Assembly: GCA_965221145.1 (NCBI GenBank)
Contig: OZ244877.1
Coordinates: 1,798,001-1,862,000 of the forward strand
Source of the DNA: Bin5 sp965221145
GTDB taxonomy: Bacteria; Chloroflexota; Anaerolineae; Caldilineales; Caldilineaceae
Reading direction: 5' to 3'
DNA length: 64,000 nucleotides
Made by a program: the position numbers and the translations under genes. Positions 8,496-17,794 of the stretch are shown in pieces. The stretch's first letter is position 1, and every line of letters begins with the position of its first letter. The notes beneath the pieces were generated by a model. The model had not been told where the DNA came from and made no database searches. It saw only the letters and a program-made list of their open reading frames with translations.

Positions 8496-9505
8496 ATGCC
8501 AACTACCCTGTCTCCTGGGCAACTCAGTTTCTATCAGTTCAATGGGTATCTCCACGCGCCCGGCGTGATCCCGTCCGATCTGTCGGGTCTGATGCGGACT
8601 GTTCTTTCGCGCTGGGCGGACGACACCATTGACGGCTGGCTTGCCGAAGGACTGATCGATGACCCGCGGCCCGATTTCGACTTTCAACATCGGCTGGCTT
8701 ACCTGTGGGAGGCCGCGGGCAGACCTGACTACATCCGCAGCCCACGCCGCGACCTGGTAAGCCGCGAGATGCTCGAAGTCCTGGTCCATCCGGCCCTCTT
8801 AACGCTGGCACAGGATCTGCTGCGCACAACCGAGGTCTCCGTCCATGGCATCTTCAACGCTCGCCCCAAACTCCCCGACCAAATCTGGACGCAGACTCCC
8901 TGGCATCAGGATGCGCAATACTATCGTGACGCAGAGCAAGTCCACGTTACCTCAATCTGGATGCCCCTGCAGGCGGTCACGGAACAGAATAGTTGTCGGT
9001 AGTGGTCACAAAGTAAGTGGTGAGGGCAAAGTCTGTGTCTGAACTGTGATTGTTGCAGTTCGGAGATTGCCATGATTCGCGGATGCACGGACAAGAATGT
9101 CCATGCATCCGGATTGCCAGATCACTTACTATTCGACCACTACCTAGTTGTCTTCAGATAGCGCCCGGCCAGCATCGCGGCGCGCTACACGACGGCTGGA
9201 AAGACCCGGAGACCGGCTTCCTCGGTCTGGCGCCGGACGCGCGTGACCAACTGGATGGCGTTTCGGTTGAGATGGCGCGCGGCGACGCCCTCTGCTTCAC
9301 CCAGCTGACGCCCCATCGCGCTCTGCCCAATCGTTCGGATCAGGTGCGTTGGTCGATCGATGTGCGTTACGAGCCGACCGCGCAGGCGACCGAAGCGGGC
9401 CGCAAGCAAGGCTTCGTCGCCCACAGTCTGAACGATTCAGACTCAGTCCTGAGCTACGAGGCGTGGCTGCAACAGTGGCAGGAGATTCCCGCCGGGAGTT
9501 ACTGA
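8496..9505 (+). pseudogene. PhyH-family dioxygenase gene split by a MITE
   Basis: The first part encodes 165 residues including the metal motif TPWHQDAQYY (His137, Asp139), then the frame ends in inserted DNA. The second part resumes at 9153 with IAPGQHRGALHDGW and the distal-histidine region TPHRALPNRSDQVRWSIDVR. Removing the 147-base element plus one 8-base target duplication rejoins the codons in frame as EQNSCLQIAPGQHR, giving an intact 284-residue enzyme. Nothing else is broken, so the insertion is probably recent. Its stop overlaps the start of the next PhyH gene by one base (TGATG), indicating translational coupling before disruption. Confidence 0.92.
8998..9144. mobile_element. 147-bp MITE inside the PhyH gene
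   Basis: Terminal inverted repeats GGTAGTGGTC (8998-9007) and GACCACTACC (9135-9144), extending imperfectly to include AGTAAGTG. It is flanked by 8-base target duplications TAGTTGTC at 8990-8997 and 9145-9152. No transposase is encoded, so it needs one in trans. The family could not be named from the ends alone. An internal palindrome ATGCACGGACA...TGTCCATGCAT lies near 9084-9109. Confidence 0.92.
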
Positions 9506-10485
9506 TGAGCTTGACCCAGCAAGAGTTGACCCAATTTCATCGACAGGGCATTCTGCTCAAACCCGGCCTATTCGGCGCGGATGATCTGGAGCCGCTGCGA
9601 AACGCATTGACGGAAATCATCGACCAACAGGCGCGTGTTTTACTGGCCGATGGGCAACTGACGCAGCTCTATCAAGAAGAGCCGTTCGGCAAGCGGCTGG
9701 CCCGCATTCACGCCGAGAGCAAGGAGGCCGGCGAACAGATCACGCGCCGGATTATGGGCAAGGGCGGCGGTGGCTACAACGGGCCTGCCATGCTGCACTG
9801 TATACGTCACGCCCCACTGCTTTCCTGTATCGAGAGCCTGGTGGGGCCGGATATCGTCGGCTCATCCGTATACCGCATTCGTCCCAAGCTGCCGGGCTGG
9901 GGGCGGGGCGAGGTGCCGTGGCATCAGGACGCCGGTTACACGTTGGCCCACTGCGATCGCCATCTGATCGTAACCTGTTGGGTTCCGCTGGTGGATGCGA
10001 CGCTGGAGAACGGCTGCCTGCACGTGATCCCCAGTGTGCATAGGGGCGGAATTCTGCGCCACTTCACCGGCGGACATGCCGGATTCTTTGAAGTGCCGCT
10101 GGATCAGTTGCCGTCGGTGGAGCCGATTCCCATTCCCATGATGGCGGGCGATGTTCTGCTGTTGACCAATCTGACGCCTCACGCCTCCTTTGCCAACCGA
10201 ACGGACGAAGTGAGCTGGAGCATCGACCTGCGCTATCAGAGCACGGAGGTCCCCAACAACGTCGATGAAGACCCGGCGGCCTATACGCCGGAACGCGATC
10301 CCGTCACCATGGCCTGCTATCCGCCCGAAACCGATTTCGTCATTCGGGACAGGCACGATCCAGCGCGAGAAATCCGCTCTGCCGCGCAGTTCAAAAAGGT
10401 GCGAGAACGGTATGAGGGCAGCCGCCCGTTTCACCGGGACGGGGCTGGACGCCGCTGCGGGAGCGGTAAAATGCGGTCATATTGA
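9505..10485 (+). CDS. PhyH-family Fe(II)/2-oxoglutarate dioxygenase
   Basis: 326 residues starting at the ATG that overlaps the upstream stop (TGATG). The metal site is HQD in VPWHQDAGYTLAH (His140, Asp142), followed by NGCLHVIPSVHRGG, and the distal histidine/arginine lies in TPHASFANRTDEVSWSIDLR. Family chemistry is hydroxylation using Fe(II) and 2-oxoglutarate; the substrate is unknown. Its sequence layout is close to the MITE-split paralogue directly upstream, suggesting an old tandem duplication. Translation may have depended on coupling to that gene, so the MITE could lower its expression. Confidence 0.9.
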   Translation: MSLTQQELTQFHRQGILLKPGLFGADDLEPLRNALTEIIDQQARVLLADGQLTQLYQEEPFGKRLARIHAESKEAGEQITRRIMGKGGGGYNGPAMLHCIRHAPLLSCIESLVGPDIVGSSVYRIRPKLPGWGRGEVPWHQDAGYTLAHCDRHLIVTCWVPLVDATLENGCLHVIPSVHRGGILRHFTGGHAGFFEVPLDQLPSVEPIPIPMMAGDVLLLTNLTPHASFANRTDEVSWSIDLRYQSTEVPNNVDEDPAAYTPERDPVTMACYPPETDFVIRDRHDPAREIRSAAQFKKVRERYEGSRPFHRDGAGRRCGSGKMRSY

Positions 10486-10818
10486 ACACGCCAAACACGT
10501 TGTGTCGGGTAGAAGCCAGTCGAGACGCCGACATTTCTATTGGGTGCGTTGTGCGAAACGTGACGGCGTGAATTGAGTTCTCTCTTTCTGCACTTGAGGT
10601 GCGCGATTTACAGAAAGGATGTACAATAAGCCAACCCTGAAAGCCCTTATCACGCGTCGCGCCCTACAACGGGCCCGCCCTCTGATTGATGCACGCTGAG
10701 TAACGCTATATTTCGCCCGCAAGGACGCGGCCTCGTGCGCCCACATAGGGTGCATAGCCAGCTTGGGGCCGCTAGAAAATTTCGCAGCGAACTGCGCGAT
10801 GATGAAAGGAGACGATCC
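10486..10818. other. Intergenic region; no gene seen
   Basis: 333 bases between a PhyH gene and the desaturase-Rieske operon. A TACAAT box at 10622-10627 has no good -35 partner. No convincing regulatory site, repeat or RNA was found. Confidence 0.4.
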
Positions 10819-12225
10819 ATGAGTGTACAAGCGATCGGCAGAGATTACAGCCTTTCCGGAGGTTATCAGGACGCGGTCGAACTGGACGGCGACCGCATCG
10901 TAGAGCGGATGGAAGAGACCTGGTGGAAGCCGAAGCTGTCCCGCCAGCAGATGAGAGAGATCATGCAGCGCCGTGACGGCCCCGCGCTCTGGCACTTCGG
11001 TATCTGGTTTGCGCTCCTGGCCGTCAGCGCATACCTGGCCGTCGTCTCCTGGGGAACCTGGTGGGCAATCCCTGCCTTTCTTGTGTATGGGACGATCTAT
11101 TCATCGTCGGATGCCCGCTGGCATGAGTGCGGCCACGGCACGCCCTTCCGCACCCACTGGCTGAACGAGGTTTTCTATCATATCAGCTCCTTCATGACCC
11201 TGCGGGAAGGGATTATGTGGCGCTGGAGCCACTCACGCCACCATACGCACACCTACATAGTCGGGCGCGATCCGGAGATACAAGTGCAGCGACCGGCTGA
11301 TCTTCTCAAGATCGCGATGGATTTCTTCTATATCCGCAGCGGGCCGCCGGAGGTCTGGCGCGTCGTTCGCAATGCGTTTGGGCGGCCCAGCGCTCATGTG
11401 TTGGATTTTATGCCCGAACGCGAACTGCCGAAGATGTACTGGTCGAGCCGCATCTATCTGGCGATCATCGGAATCTTCGCAATCTGGTCTATCGCTAGCG
11501 GCAGCTTTCTGCCGATGATGTTTGTCCTCCTGCCCCGCTTCTACGGCGGCTGGCTGCATCAGTTGCTCAGCCTCACGCAGCACGCCGGTCTGGGCGAAGA
11601 CACCTATGATCATCGCGAGAACACGCGCACGGTCTTCATCAACCCGGTTTTCAGCTACCTCTACATGAACATGCAGTACCATATCGAGCATCATTCGATG
11701 CCGATGACGCCCTACCACGCGCTGCCGAAACTGCATGAGGCGGTCAAGGATCAGATGCCTCCGGCCTACAAGAGCCTGTGGGAGGCCTACAAAGAGATGA
11801 TCCCCGCGCTCATCAAGCAGGCCACCGGCGACCCGGGCTATCAGATCATGCGCCCGATCCCGCAGGATCCGGAGACGGAGACTGCCGACGAGACCGCCGC
11901 CGCACAAGCGGCTGGGGAGTGGGTAGAGGTCGGCCCCGTCGAGGACATCGACGAGGAGGACGTCATCCGCCTCGACCACGGCAGCCGCACACTCGCCATC
12001 TACCGGCTGAAAGGCGACAGGTTCTACGCCACCGACGGCCTCTGCACGCATGAGTTCGCCTATTTGGCTGACGGCCTGGTGATCGGTGGCGTCATCGAAT
12101 GTCCGCTGCACAACGGACGTTTTGACGTCGCCACCGGACGGGCACTGCGCGCCCCGGCCTGCGATCATCTGGAGACCTACCCGGTCGAACGCCGCGGCAA
12201 CACACTTTACGTCCGCATCGGATGA
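10819..12225 (+). CDS. Fused membrane desaturase/oxygenase with C-terminal Rieske ferredoxin (MocD-MocE-like)
   Basis: 468 residues. Residues ~30-370 form an integral-membrane di-iron desaturase/hydroxylase with membrane segments and three histidine boxes: HECGH (102-106), HSRHH (138-142) and HIEHH (288-292). After an acidic linker, residues ~375-468 form a Rieske [2Fe-2S] domain with CTH (Cys409, His411) and CPLH (Cys428, His431). In rhizobia, separate MocD and MocE proteins of these types take part in rhizopine (methyl-inosamine) demethylation; here they are one chain. The start has AAAGGAG upstream, and longer in-frame openings lack a better site. The downstream MocA- and isomerase-like genes fit oxidation or demethylation of a sugar or cyclitol. 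The substrate is unproven, and no reductase gene is nearby. Confidence 0.88.
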   Translation: MSVQAIGRDYSLSGGYQDAVELDGDRIVERMEETWWKPKLSRQQMREIMQRRDGPALWHFGIWFALLAVSAYLAVVSWGTWWAIPAFLVYGTIYSSSDARWHECGHGTPFRTHWLNEVFYHISSFMTLREGIMWRWSHSRHHTHTYIVGRDPEIQVQRPADLLKIAMDFFYIRSGPPEVWRVVRNAFGRPSAHVLDFMPERELPKMYWSSRIYLAIIGIFAIWSIASGSFLPMMFVLLPRFYGGWLHQLLSLTQHAGLGEDTYDHRENTRTVFINPVFSYLYMNMQYHIEHHSMPMTPYHALPKLHEAVKDQMPPAYKSLWEAYKEMIPALIKQATGDPGYQIMRPIPQDPETETADETAAAQAAGEWVEVGPVEDIDEEDVIRLDHGSRTLAIYRLKGDRFYATDGLCTHEFAYLADGLVIGGVIECPLHNGRFDVATGRALRAPACDHLETYPVERRGNTLYVRIG

Positions 12226-12296
12226 ACGGGAAAACTCGAAACGAGACAGAAAGAAGGGCAATCCTGCAACGGACAATTTGACGAGGAAATGCAAGC

Positions 12297-13253
12297 ATGA
12301 AGATCGCCTTTGTCGGTGTTGGCGGCATCGCCCGCAACTATCTGGGCAGCCTGGAGAAACTGGGCGTCGGCGTGGCCGCCATCTGCGACATCAATCCTGA
12401 AACGGCGGCGCGCGTCGCCGACGACCTGAACTGTAGCGGCTATACGGACCATCGGGAGATGCTGGCACGGGAGAAGCTGGACGTGGTGTTCATCGCCATT
12501 CCGCCCGCGGCCCACGACAGCCAGACAATCAACGCGGTCGAGGCGGGCGCGCACGTCTTTGTCGCCAAACCGGTCGCCCTCGATCTGGCGCTCGCCCGGC
12601 GCACGCAGGAGGCCGTTGCCCGCAGCGGGCGCATCAATCAGGTCGGCTACATGGCGCGCTATTCGGACATAACGGAGCGGGCCAAGGAGTTGGTGCAGGG
12701 GCGGAATCTCGGAATGGGCATGGGGCGCTTCCTCGCGCGGATGCCAGAGTCGCATCCGTGGTGGGGCAAGGCCGCCATCAGCGCCGGGCAGATCGTAGAA
12801 CAGAGCACGCACCTCTTCGACTGGCTGCGCTACTTCCTGGGCGACATCGAGTCCGTGCAGGCATTCGGCCACGGCGGACCGGACGACCTGATCGCCGACT
12901 TCGAGGACAGCACGAGCGTGAATCTTCGCTTCGCCAGCGGCGCAGTGGGGAGCGTCGTCAGCACCTGTTCGGCACGCGTCCACGACACATTCGTGACCGA
13001 ACTGTTAGGGCGGGACCTCTACTTGCGTCTGAATATGGACACCCACCTCTCCGGCTACATCGGACAGGACGAGATCGACTTTCGCGGCGAGGAACGGGGC
13101 TACTTCCGTCAGGTCGAATGCTTTCTGGCCGCAGTCGAGGCGCAGGACCAGAACATGGTGCGCACATCCTACGCCGACGCGGTGAAGACGTTGGCCGCCA
13201 CGTTGGCCGCCAATCGTTCGCTCAAGACGGGTCAAGTCGAAACTGTGGAGTGA
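12297..13253 (+). CDS. Gfo/Idh/MocA family oxidoreductase
   Basis: 318 residues with an N-terminal Rossmann fold (VGVGGIARNYLGSLEKLGVG) and the C-terminal alpha/beta domain of the family. The usual EKP motif reads AKP in VFVAKPVALDLALA, a conservative departure at the first position. Members oxidise or reduce sugars and cyclitols using NAD(P). It begins 72 bases after the desaturase-Rieske gene and ends three bases before the isomerase gene, so it is inside one operon. MocA of rhizopine catabolism belongs to this family, which fits the neighbourhood, but the substrate is inferred only. Confidence 0.9.
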   Translation: MKIAFVGVGGIARNYLGSLEKLGVGVAAICDINPETAARVADDLNCSGYTDHREMLAREKLDVVFIAIPPAAHDSQTINAVEAGAHVFVAKPVALDLALARRTQEAVARSGRINQVGYMARYSDITERAKELVQGRNLGMGMGRFLARMPESHPWWGKAAISAGQIVEQSTHLFDWLRYFLGDIESVQAFGHGGPDDLIADFEDSTSVNLRFASGAVGSVVSTCSARVHDTFVTELLGRDLYLRLNMDTHLSGYIGQDEIDFRGEERGYFRQVECFLAAVEAQDQNMVRTSYADAVKTLAATLAANRSLKTGQVETVE

Positions 13254-13256
13254 GCT

Positions 13257-14084
13257 ATGAAATTGGGCACGCTGCAAAACGTCATAGAGGAGCCGCTATC
13301 GACCGTTTTCGCGGCCGCCGCGCAGTTGGGCTTTTACGGTGTGGAACTGGATTGGAGCGATGTGGCCTACGCGCATTCGGGCGGCCCGCTGGGGCCGGAA
13401 AATCGCGGCGCCATCCGTCAGGCTGCCGCGGAAGCCAATGTAGAGATCCCTTCGGTCGCGGCCCATTTCCTTAATAAGGGCGGCCTGGCGAATGAGGGCA
13501 AGGAGGCGTTCGGACTGGAAGCGGTGCGCGCCGGCATCGCTCTGTGTGCCGATCTCGGCGCGGGCTATCTACTGTTGCCCTTTTTCGGTTCGGCGGTCAT
13601 CAACGACGAGGCTGCCGTCTCGCGCCTGATCAAGAATCTGCAACGGCTGGCGCTCGAGGCCGAAGCGGCTGGCGTCACCCTGGCAATTGAACACACGATG
13701 CCTGCGGAGACGACGGCTGCGCTGCTGGACGAGGTCGGCTCGCCCTACGTGGGCAATTATTGGGACATGGGCAACTGCATGGCTCTTGGCGCTGATCCCC
13801 TTGATGAGATTGAACAACTGGGGCAGCGTATCATACGCGTGCATGCCAAGGAGTACCACCAGGGGGACGATCCCCCCGGCACGACCGAAGCGCTCCATTT
13901 TGACGGTCTGAACAGAAAACCGTTTGGCCACGGCGACGTGCCCGTGTCCGCGGTCCTGGACGGCCTGCGGCAAGTGGGCTACGACGGCTATATTGTCCTG
14001 GAGACGGGAAAGTTCGATGACGCCAAACGCTCGGCAAGGGCCGCGCTCTCCGTCCTGCACAGTGCGTCTGGAGAGCAGGCGTGA
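13257..14084 (+). CDS. Sugar phosphate isomerase/epimerase-like TIM-barrel protein
   Basis: 275 residues of the xylose-isomerase-like AP-endonuclease-2 superfamily: GFYGVELDW near the N-terminus, LAIEHTMP with a likely metal-binding glutamate, NYWDMGNCMALG, VHAKEYHQG with metal-ligand His and Glu, and IVLETGKFDD. It resembles IolE/IolI/MocC-type enzymes acting on inosose or ketosugars. It lies between the MocA-like dehydrogenase and an SDR, overlapping the SDR start by GTGA, so the three are translationally coupled. The specific reaction is not determinable. Confidence 0.87.
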   Translation: MKLGTLQNVIEEPLSTVFAAAAQLGFYGVELDWSDVAYAHSGGPLGPENRGAIRQAAAEANVEIPSVAAHFLNKGGLANEGKEAFGLEAVRAGIALCADLGAGYLLLPFFGSAVINDEAAVSRLIKNLQRLALEAEAAGVTLAIEHTMPAETTAALLDEVGSPYVGNYWDMGNCMALGADPLDEIEQLGQRIIRVHAKEYHQGDDPPGTTEALHFDGLNRKPFGHGDVPVSAVLDGLRQVGYDGYIVLETGKFDDAKRSARAALSVLHSASGEQA

Positions 14085-14887
14085 GCGCCAATCCCTATGG
14101 CATGGCGCGCTTTGAGGGCAAGGCCGCGCTGGTAACAGGCGGCGCGTCGGGCATTGGCCGCGCAACGGCAGTTCGCCTGGCAGCGGAAGGCGCGCATGTC
14201 TTCGTCGCCGATCTCAACGCGGCGATGGGCATTCAGGCGGTCGAGCAGATCCGCGAGTCCGGCGGGAGCGCTTCCTTCATAGAGGTCGATCTGGCCGACG
14301 ATGCAGCCGTCGAAGCCAGCGCACGCGCCGTGGCCAGGGAAGTGTCTGCGCTCCACTCGCTGGTCAACAACGCCGCGCTCCTGAGGCGAGGCCGCATCGA
14401 GAGCGGTGACTGGGATCCAAACTGGGAGATCGAGACGCGCACCGGTCTGCGGGGGTGGGTGTTGATGACCCAGATGCTGCTGCCCCTGCTCAAACGGGAG
14501 GGCGGGGCCATCGTCAACCTTTCGTCCGAAGGCGGCTTTATGGGGCGGCCTGGGATGTGGGTCTACGACGCGATCAAGGCCGGCCTGGTGTCGGTGACGA
14601 AGACGATGGCCCACGAGTTTGTCGACTATGGCATTCGCGTTAACGCGGTGGCGCCCGGTTCGATCGTAACCGAAATGCACTTTGGCCGCTATCCTGACCC
14701 GGCGGCCCGCAAGAAAGAGATGGAAGAGGAGCCGATCACATCCTGCATTATGAAGCGGCGGGCGGGACCGGAAGAGGTCGCCGGCGCCATTGCCTTTCTC
14801 CTCAGCGATGACGCTTCCTACATCATGGGGACGACGCTGCACGTAGATGGCGGTCGCGCCGGCCTGAGTCTGGGGAACCTGGGCTGA
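14081..14887 (+). CDS. Short-chain dehydrogenase/reductase (SDR)
   Basis: 268 residues of the classical SDR family: TGGASGIGRA binds NAD(P), NNAALLRRG, active-site YDAIK (the YxxxK pair) and the C-terminal MGTTLHVDGGRAG. The GTG start overlaps the previous stop by four bases. It closes the desaturase-Rieske/MocA/isomerase operon and probably oxidises or reduces a sugar-like intermediate. A serine is expected about 13 residues before the Tyr; LSSEGGFMGRPGM provides it. Confidence 0.9.
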   Translation: MSANPYGMARFEGKAALVTGGASGIGRATAVRLAAEGAHVFVADLNAAMGIQAVEQIRESGGSASFIEVDLADDAAVEASARAVAREVSALHSLVNNAALLRRGRIESGDWDPNWEIETRTGLRGWVLMTQMLLPLLKREGGAIVNLSSEGGFMGRPGMWVYDAIKAGLVSVTKTMAHEFVDYGIRVNAVAPGSIVTEMHFGRYPDPAARKKEMEEEPITSCIMKRRAGPEEVAGAIAFLLSDDASYIMGTTLHVDGGRAGLSLGNLG

Positions 14888-15020
14888 GGCCGTCCGGCTG
14901 CAACGTGCGCACTCTCTCCGCGTTAGCCGGCGCCCAGTAGACCGCCTATCCTTTTGACACGAATTGCTCAACGCTAACCCCTCTTGCTGGCCCGGCGGCA
15001 GCAACACTCAGGAGAATTGA

Positions 15021-15809
15021 ATGGACGGAACGTTTGACGGAAAGGTTTGGCAGGAACAGCCGACGCAGGCGCTGGAAGCGTTCACCTGCGACGGCTACAT
15101 CGCCCTGACCGGCTTTCTGAACTCTGATCAGGTGGCGGAGGTCAGGGAAGAGGTCGCACGCTTTATCAGTGAGAAGATACCTAATCTCCCCCGTGAGCAA
15201 GTGTTTTACGAGACGCTCGGCTAGTCCGAAACACTGAAACAAATTGTGGGCCTCTTCGGCCACGACACATATTTTGAGCGCCTGATGTTCGGCAGCCGAT
15301 TTGAGAGGCTGGCCGAACTGCTCCTGCGAGGCCCGGTCGTCGGCAAGAATATGCAGTACTTCAACAAGCCGCCGCTGATCGGCAAGGCAACGCCGCCCCA
15401 TCAAGACGGCTACTACTTTATGCTCAAGCCTTGTGAGGCGCTGACGATGTGGCTGGCGCTGGAAGATGTGAACGAGGAGAACGGCTGTGTACGCTATGTG
15501 CGAGGCTCACATCGTCGCGGCCTGCGTCCCCACGGGCGCACGCAAACGCTTGGCTTTTCGCAGGGTGTCACCGACTACGGCACGCCGCAGGATGTGGCCG
15601 ATGAAGTGGCCTTCCCGGCCAAGCCGGGCGATCTCCTGGTGCATAACGCCATGACCATTCACCGCGCCGACGGCAACCGCAGCCAGACGAGAACGCGCCA
15701 AGCACTAGGGTTCATCTACTACTCGGAACGGGCCAAGGAGGATGAAGTGGCTCATGTCGCCTATCAGAAGCGCCTGGCGACGGAGATGAAGGCCAAGGGC
15801 AAGATCTGA
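15021..15809 (+). pseudogene. PhyH-family dioxygenase gene with an in-frame amber codon
   Basis: The frame would encode a complete ~262-residue PhyH enzyme: CDGYIALTGFLNSDQ at the start, iron motif TPPHQDGYYF (His127, Asp129), NGCVRYVRGSHRRG, and distal histidine in NAMTIHRADGNRS. A single TAG at 15222-15224 interrupts it after 67 codons, with the same frame and homology continuing directly on the other side. No frameshift or insertion is present. Either it is a fresh nonsense mutation, a sequencing error, or a read-through site; the first two are more likely. The gene stands alone behind the MocDE-like operon, with AGGAG before its ATG. Confidence 0.8.
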
Positions 15810-15812
15810 CGG

Positions 15813-16676
15813 CTATTTCAGCGCCGGACCCGGTGTCCACTGCTGCTCGATCGGTTCGGCGTCCCCGTCATAGACGATCCTGAGCGGCTCCAACCGCATC
15901 TGCTGCCGACTCTGCGGCGGCGCGGTGACGCAATTGTTGCCCTCCAGATAGTTGATCGTTGCCTGCGTGCGCTCCGGCAGGTCGACGAAGTGTGGATAGT
16001 ACCACATAGTGAGTACCGTCCTGCGCTCATCCGTCAGGTTGGCGTGCGCCGCGTGAAACAGGTTGCCGTATCCCATCACCAGGTCACCGGCATTCACCGG
16101 CACGTCGCTCTCCCCCTCCGCCCGCTGGAAAGCGATGTTTTCCGGGTTGGCATAGGTTCTCAGTTCATCAGTGTGCATGGGTGACGCCTGATCATGCAGC
16201 GGATGCCGCTTGCGATGCGACCCGGGAATCACCCGCAGGCAGCCATTACGCGGGGTCGTATGGGTCAGATAGTACATGAGAAAACACTGGATCGGCTGCC
16301 ACGTATAGCTGACCGGATCGTTCCAGAAACGACCATCCTCGTGCCAGAATAGAGGCGGACTTTGGGGCGGCTTGCTGATGATGCGTCCGTGGCCGAATTT
16401 GGGTTCGTCGAATTCCAGTTCAGCCAGCGCCGCGAGAACATTGGGATGGACGATGAGTTTGGCCAGCACGTCATACTGATAGGCCATCTGCCAGTCGATC
16501 AGCACCATGCTGCCGGTCGTGCGCTGTTGCCTGAAGTGCTCCTCTTCTTGCTGGGCAAGAATCTCGTCACTCCAGGCTCTCAATTTGGCGAGCATCTCCG
16601 CTTCGAGGATTTGTTCAAACACGGCAAAGCCGTCCCTGATAAACTGTTCCCGCTTGCCGATATTGATCGTCTCCAT
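15813..16676 (-). CDS. PhyH-family Fe(II)/2-oxoglutarate dioxygenase
   Basis: About 287 residues from the ATG at 16676, which has GAGAGG upstream; a longer opening to 16757 lacks family similarity. The metal motif is HED in PPLFWHEDGRFWNDP (His112, Asp114), with NGCLRVIPGSHRKRHPL and a distal region LFHAAHANLTDERRTVL. It is the last gene of the minus-strand run from the sugar transporter at 20-23.5 kb (transporter, GMC oxidoreductase, epimerase, PhyH), so its substrate may derive from the imported compound. Its 3' end abuts the convergent amber-broken PhyH gene by three bases. Confidence 0.9.
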   Translation of the reverse strand: METINIGKREQFIRDGFAVFEQILEAEMLAKLRAWSDEILAQQEEEHFRQQRTTGSMVLIDWQMAYQYDVLAKLIVHPNVLAALAELEFDEPKFGHGRIISKPPQSPPLFWHEDGRFWNDPVSYTWQPIQCFLMYYLTHTTPRNGCLRVIPGSHRKRHPLHDQASPMHTDELRTYANPENIAFQRAEGESDVPVNAGDLVMGYGNLFHAAHANLTDERRTVLTMWYYPHFVDLPERTQATINYLEGNNCVTAPPQSRQQMRLEPLRIVYDGDAEPIEQQWTPGPALK

Positions 16677-16753
16677 GCCTTGCCTCTCTAACTTGCGGGG
16701 TGTATTGCGTCCACTACGGGGATGAAAACTGCCCAATCTTCCCGCGTTTCTCG

Positions 16754-17737
16754 TCATTCGCGCACACCGCTGGAAAAGGCGCGATCGCTCTCCGCACGGT
16801 CTTCCTCCAGCCCGCCCGCGTCAATCCAGTCCTTGATGCTCTGGATCGTTTCCCGCAGAGCGTAGCGCGGCGCAAAATCGAGCAGCTTCTTGGCCTTGGA
16901 CATATCAAATTCGATCTCACCGCCTTGTGCCATACTCCACGGGAAGCCGGTGTTGACCTGGATGCCGGGCGCGACGCTCTCCAGGATGGCGGCGAATTCG
17001 GAGCCGCGCGTGGGGCCCGGGCCGCAACAGTTGAACACCTCACCCGGCGCGTTGGGATGCTCGCCCGCCACGATGTGCATGCGGGCCGCGTCGCGCAGGT
17101 CAACATAATGGCACAGTTCATCCCGCGAAAAGTGGGGAATCTGAATTGACTCGCCCGCCGCCAGCATCTCGGCGAACTCGCGCCAGCCGCGCCCGCCGCC
17201 GCGCCCGCCCGGACCGACGGCTGCCGTCAAGCGCAAGGCCGTGACCGGCAGCCCAAATTGATGATAGAAGGTCATCGCCAGGATCTCCTGCATGCGCTTG
17301 GTCGAGGCGTATATGTCCTTGGGTCGCGCCGGATGCTCTTCGTCGACCGGCATGTAATCGGGCGCGGCAAATCTCGTAGCCGGATACCACTCGTAGGCCG
17401 AAATGCTGCTGGAAAGGACGAAGCGCTTGACCTCCGCTTCGCGCGCGTAGTTCAGCAGATTTGTCAGACCCAACAGGTTGAACGTAACCATCTGCAACGG
17501 GTCACCGGTATCACCAGGCAGGGAGGCGACATGGTAGATCACATCAAATGTGTGGCTGCCGAGGGCGGCGCTGATCGTATCGGGCTGCGTCATATCGCCC
17601 TGCACCCATGTGCCCGGCATACCACGCGGCTGCGGTGAGCGCACGAAGACAATCACGTCATCCCCGCGCGCAGCGAGTTGACGGACAAGCTCCCGTCCTA
17701 TGTAGCCTGAACCACCGACAACGAGACATTTCGCCAT
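16754..17737 (-). CDS. NAD-dependent epimerase/dehydratase (extended SDR)
   Basis: 327 residues with VVGGSGYIGRELVRQL for dinucleotide binding, VIYHVASLPGDTG, SSSISAYEW and the YASTK active-site pair. Family members epimerise, dehydrate or oxidise nucleotide-sugars or related substrates. AGGAG precedes the ATG. It sits between the GMC oxidoreductase and a PhyH gene, 57 and 77 bases away, in one transcription unit with the sugar transporter at 20-23.5 kb. The true substrate is unknown. Confidence 0.88.
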   Translation of the reverse strand: MAKCLVVGGSGYIGRELVRQLAARGDDVIVFVRSPQPRGMPGTWVQGDMTQPDTISAALGSHTFDVIYHVASLPGDTGDPLQMVTFNLLGLTNLLNYAREAEVKRFVLSSSISAYEWYPATRFAAPDYMPVDEEHPARPKDIYASTKRMQEILAMTFYHQFGLPVTALRLTAAVGPGGRGGGRGWREFAEMLAAGESIQIPHFSRDELCHYVDLRDAARMHIVAGEHPNAPGEVFNCCGPGPTRGSEFAAILESVAPGIQVNTGFPWSMAQGGEIEFDMSKAKKLLDFAPRYALRETIQSIKDWIDAGGLEEDRAESDRAFSSGVRE

Positions 17738-17794
17738 TTTCTCTTGCTCCTGTATGCGACTCCTGTCAGTTGAATCCGTGACGCGCCGGCCGCC

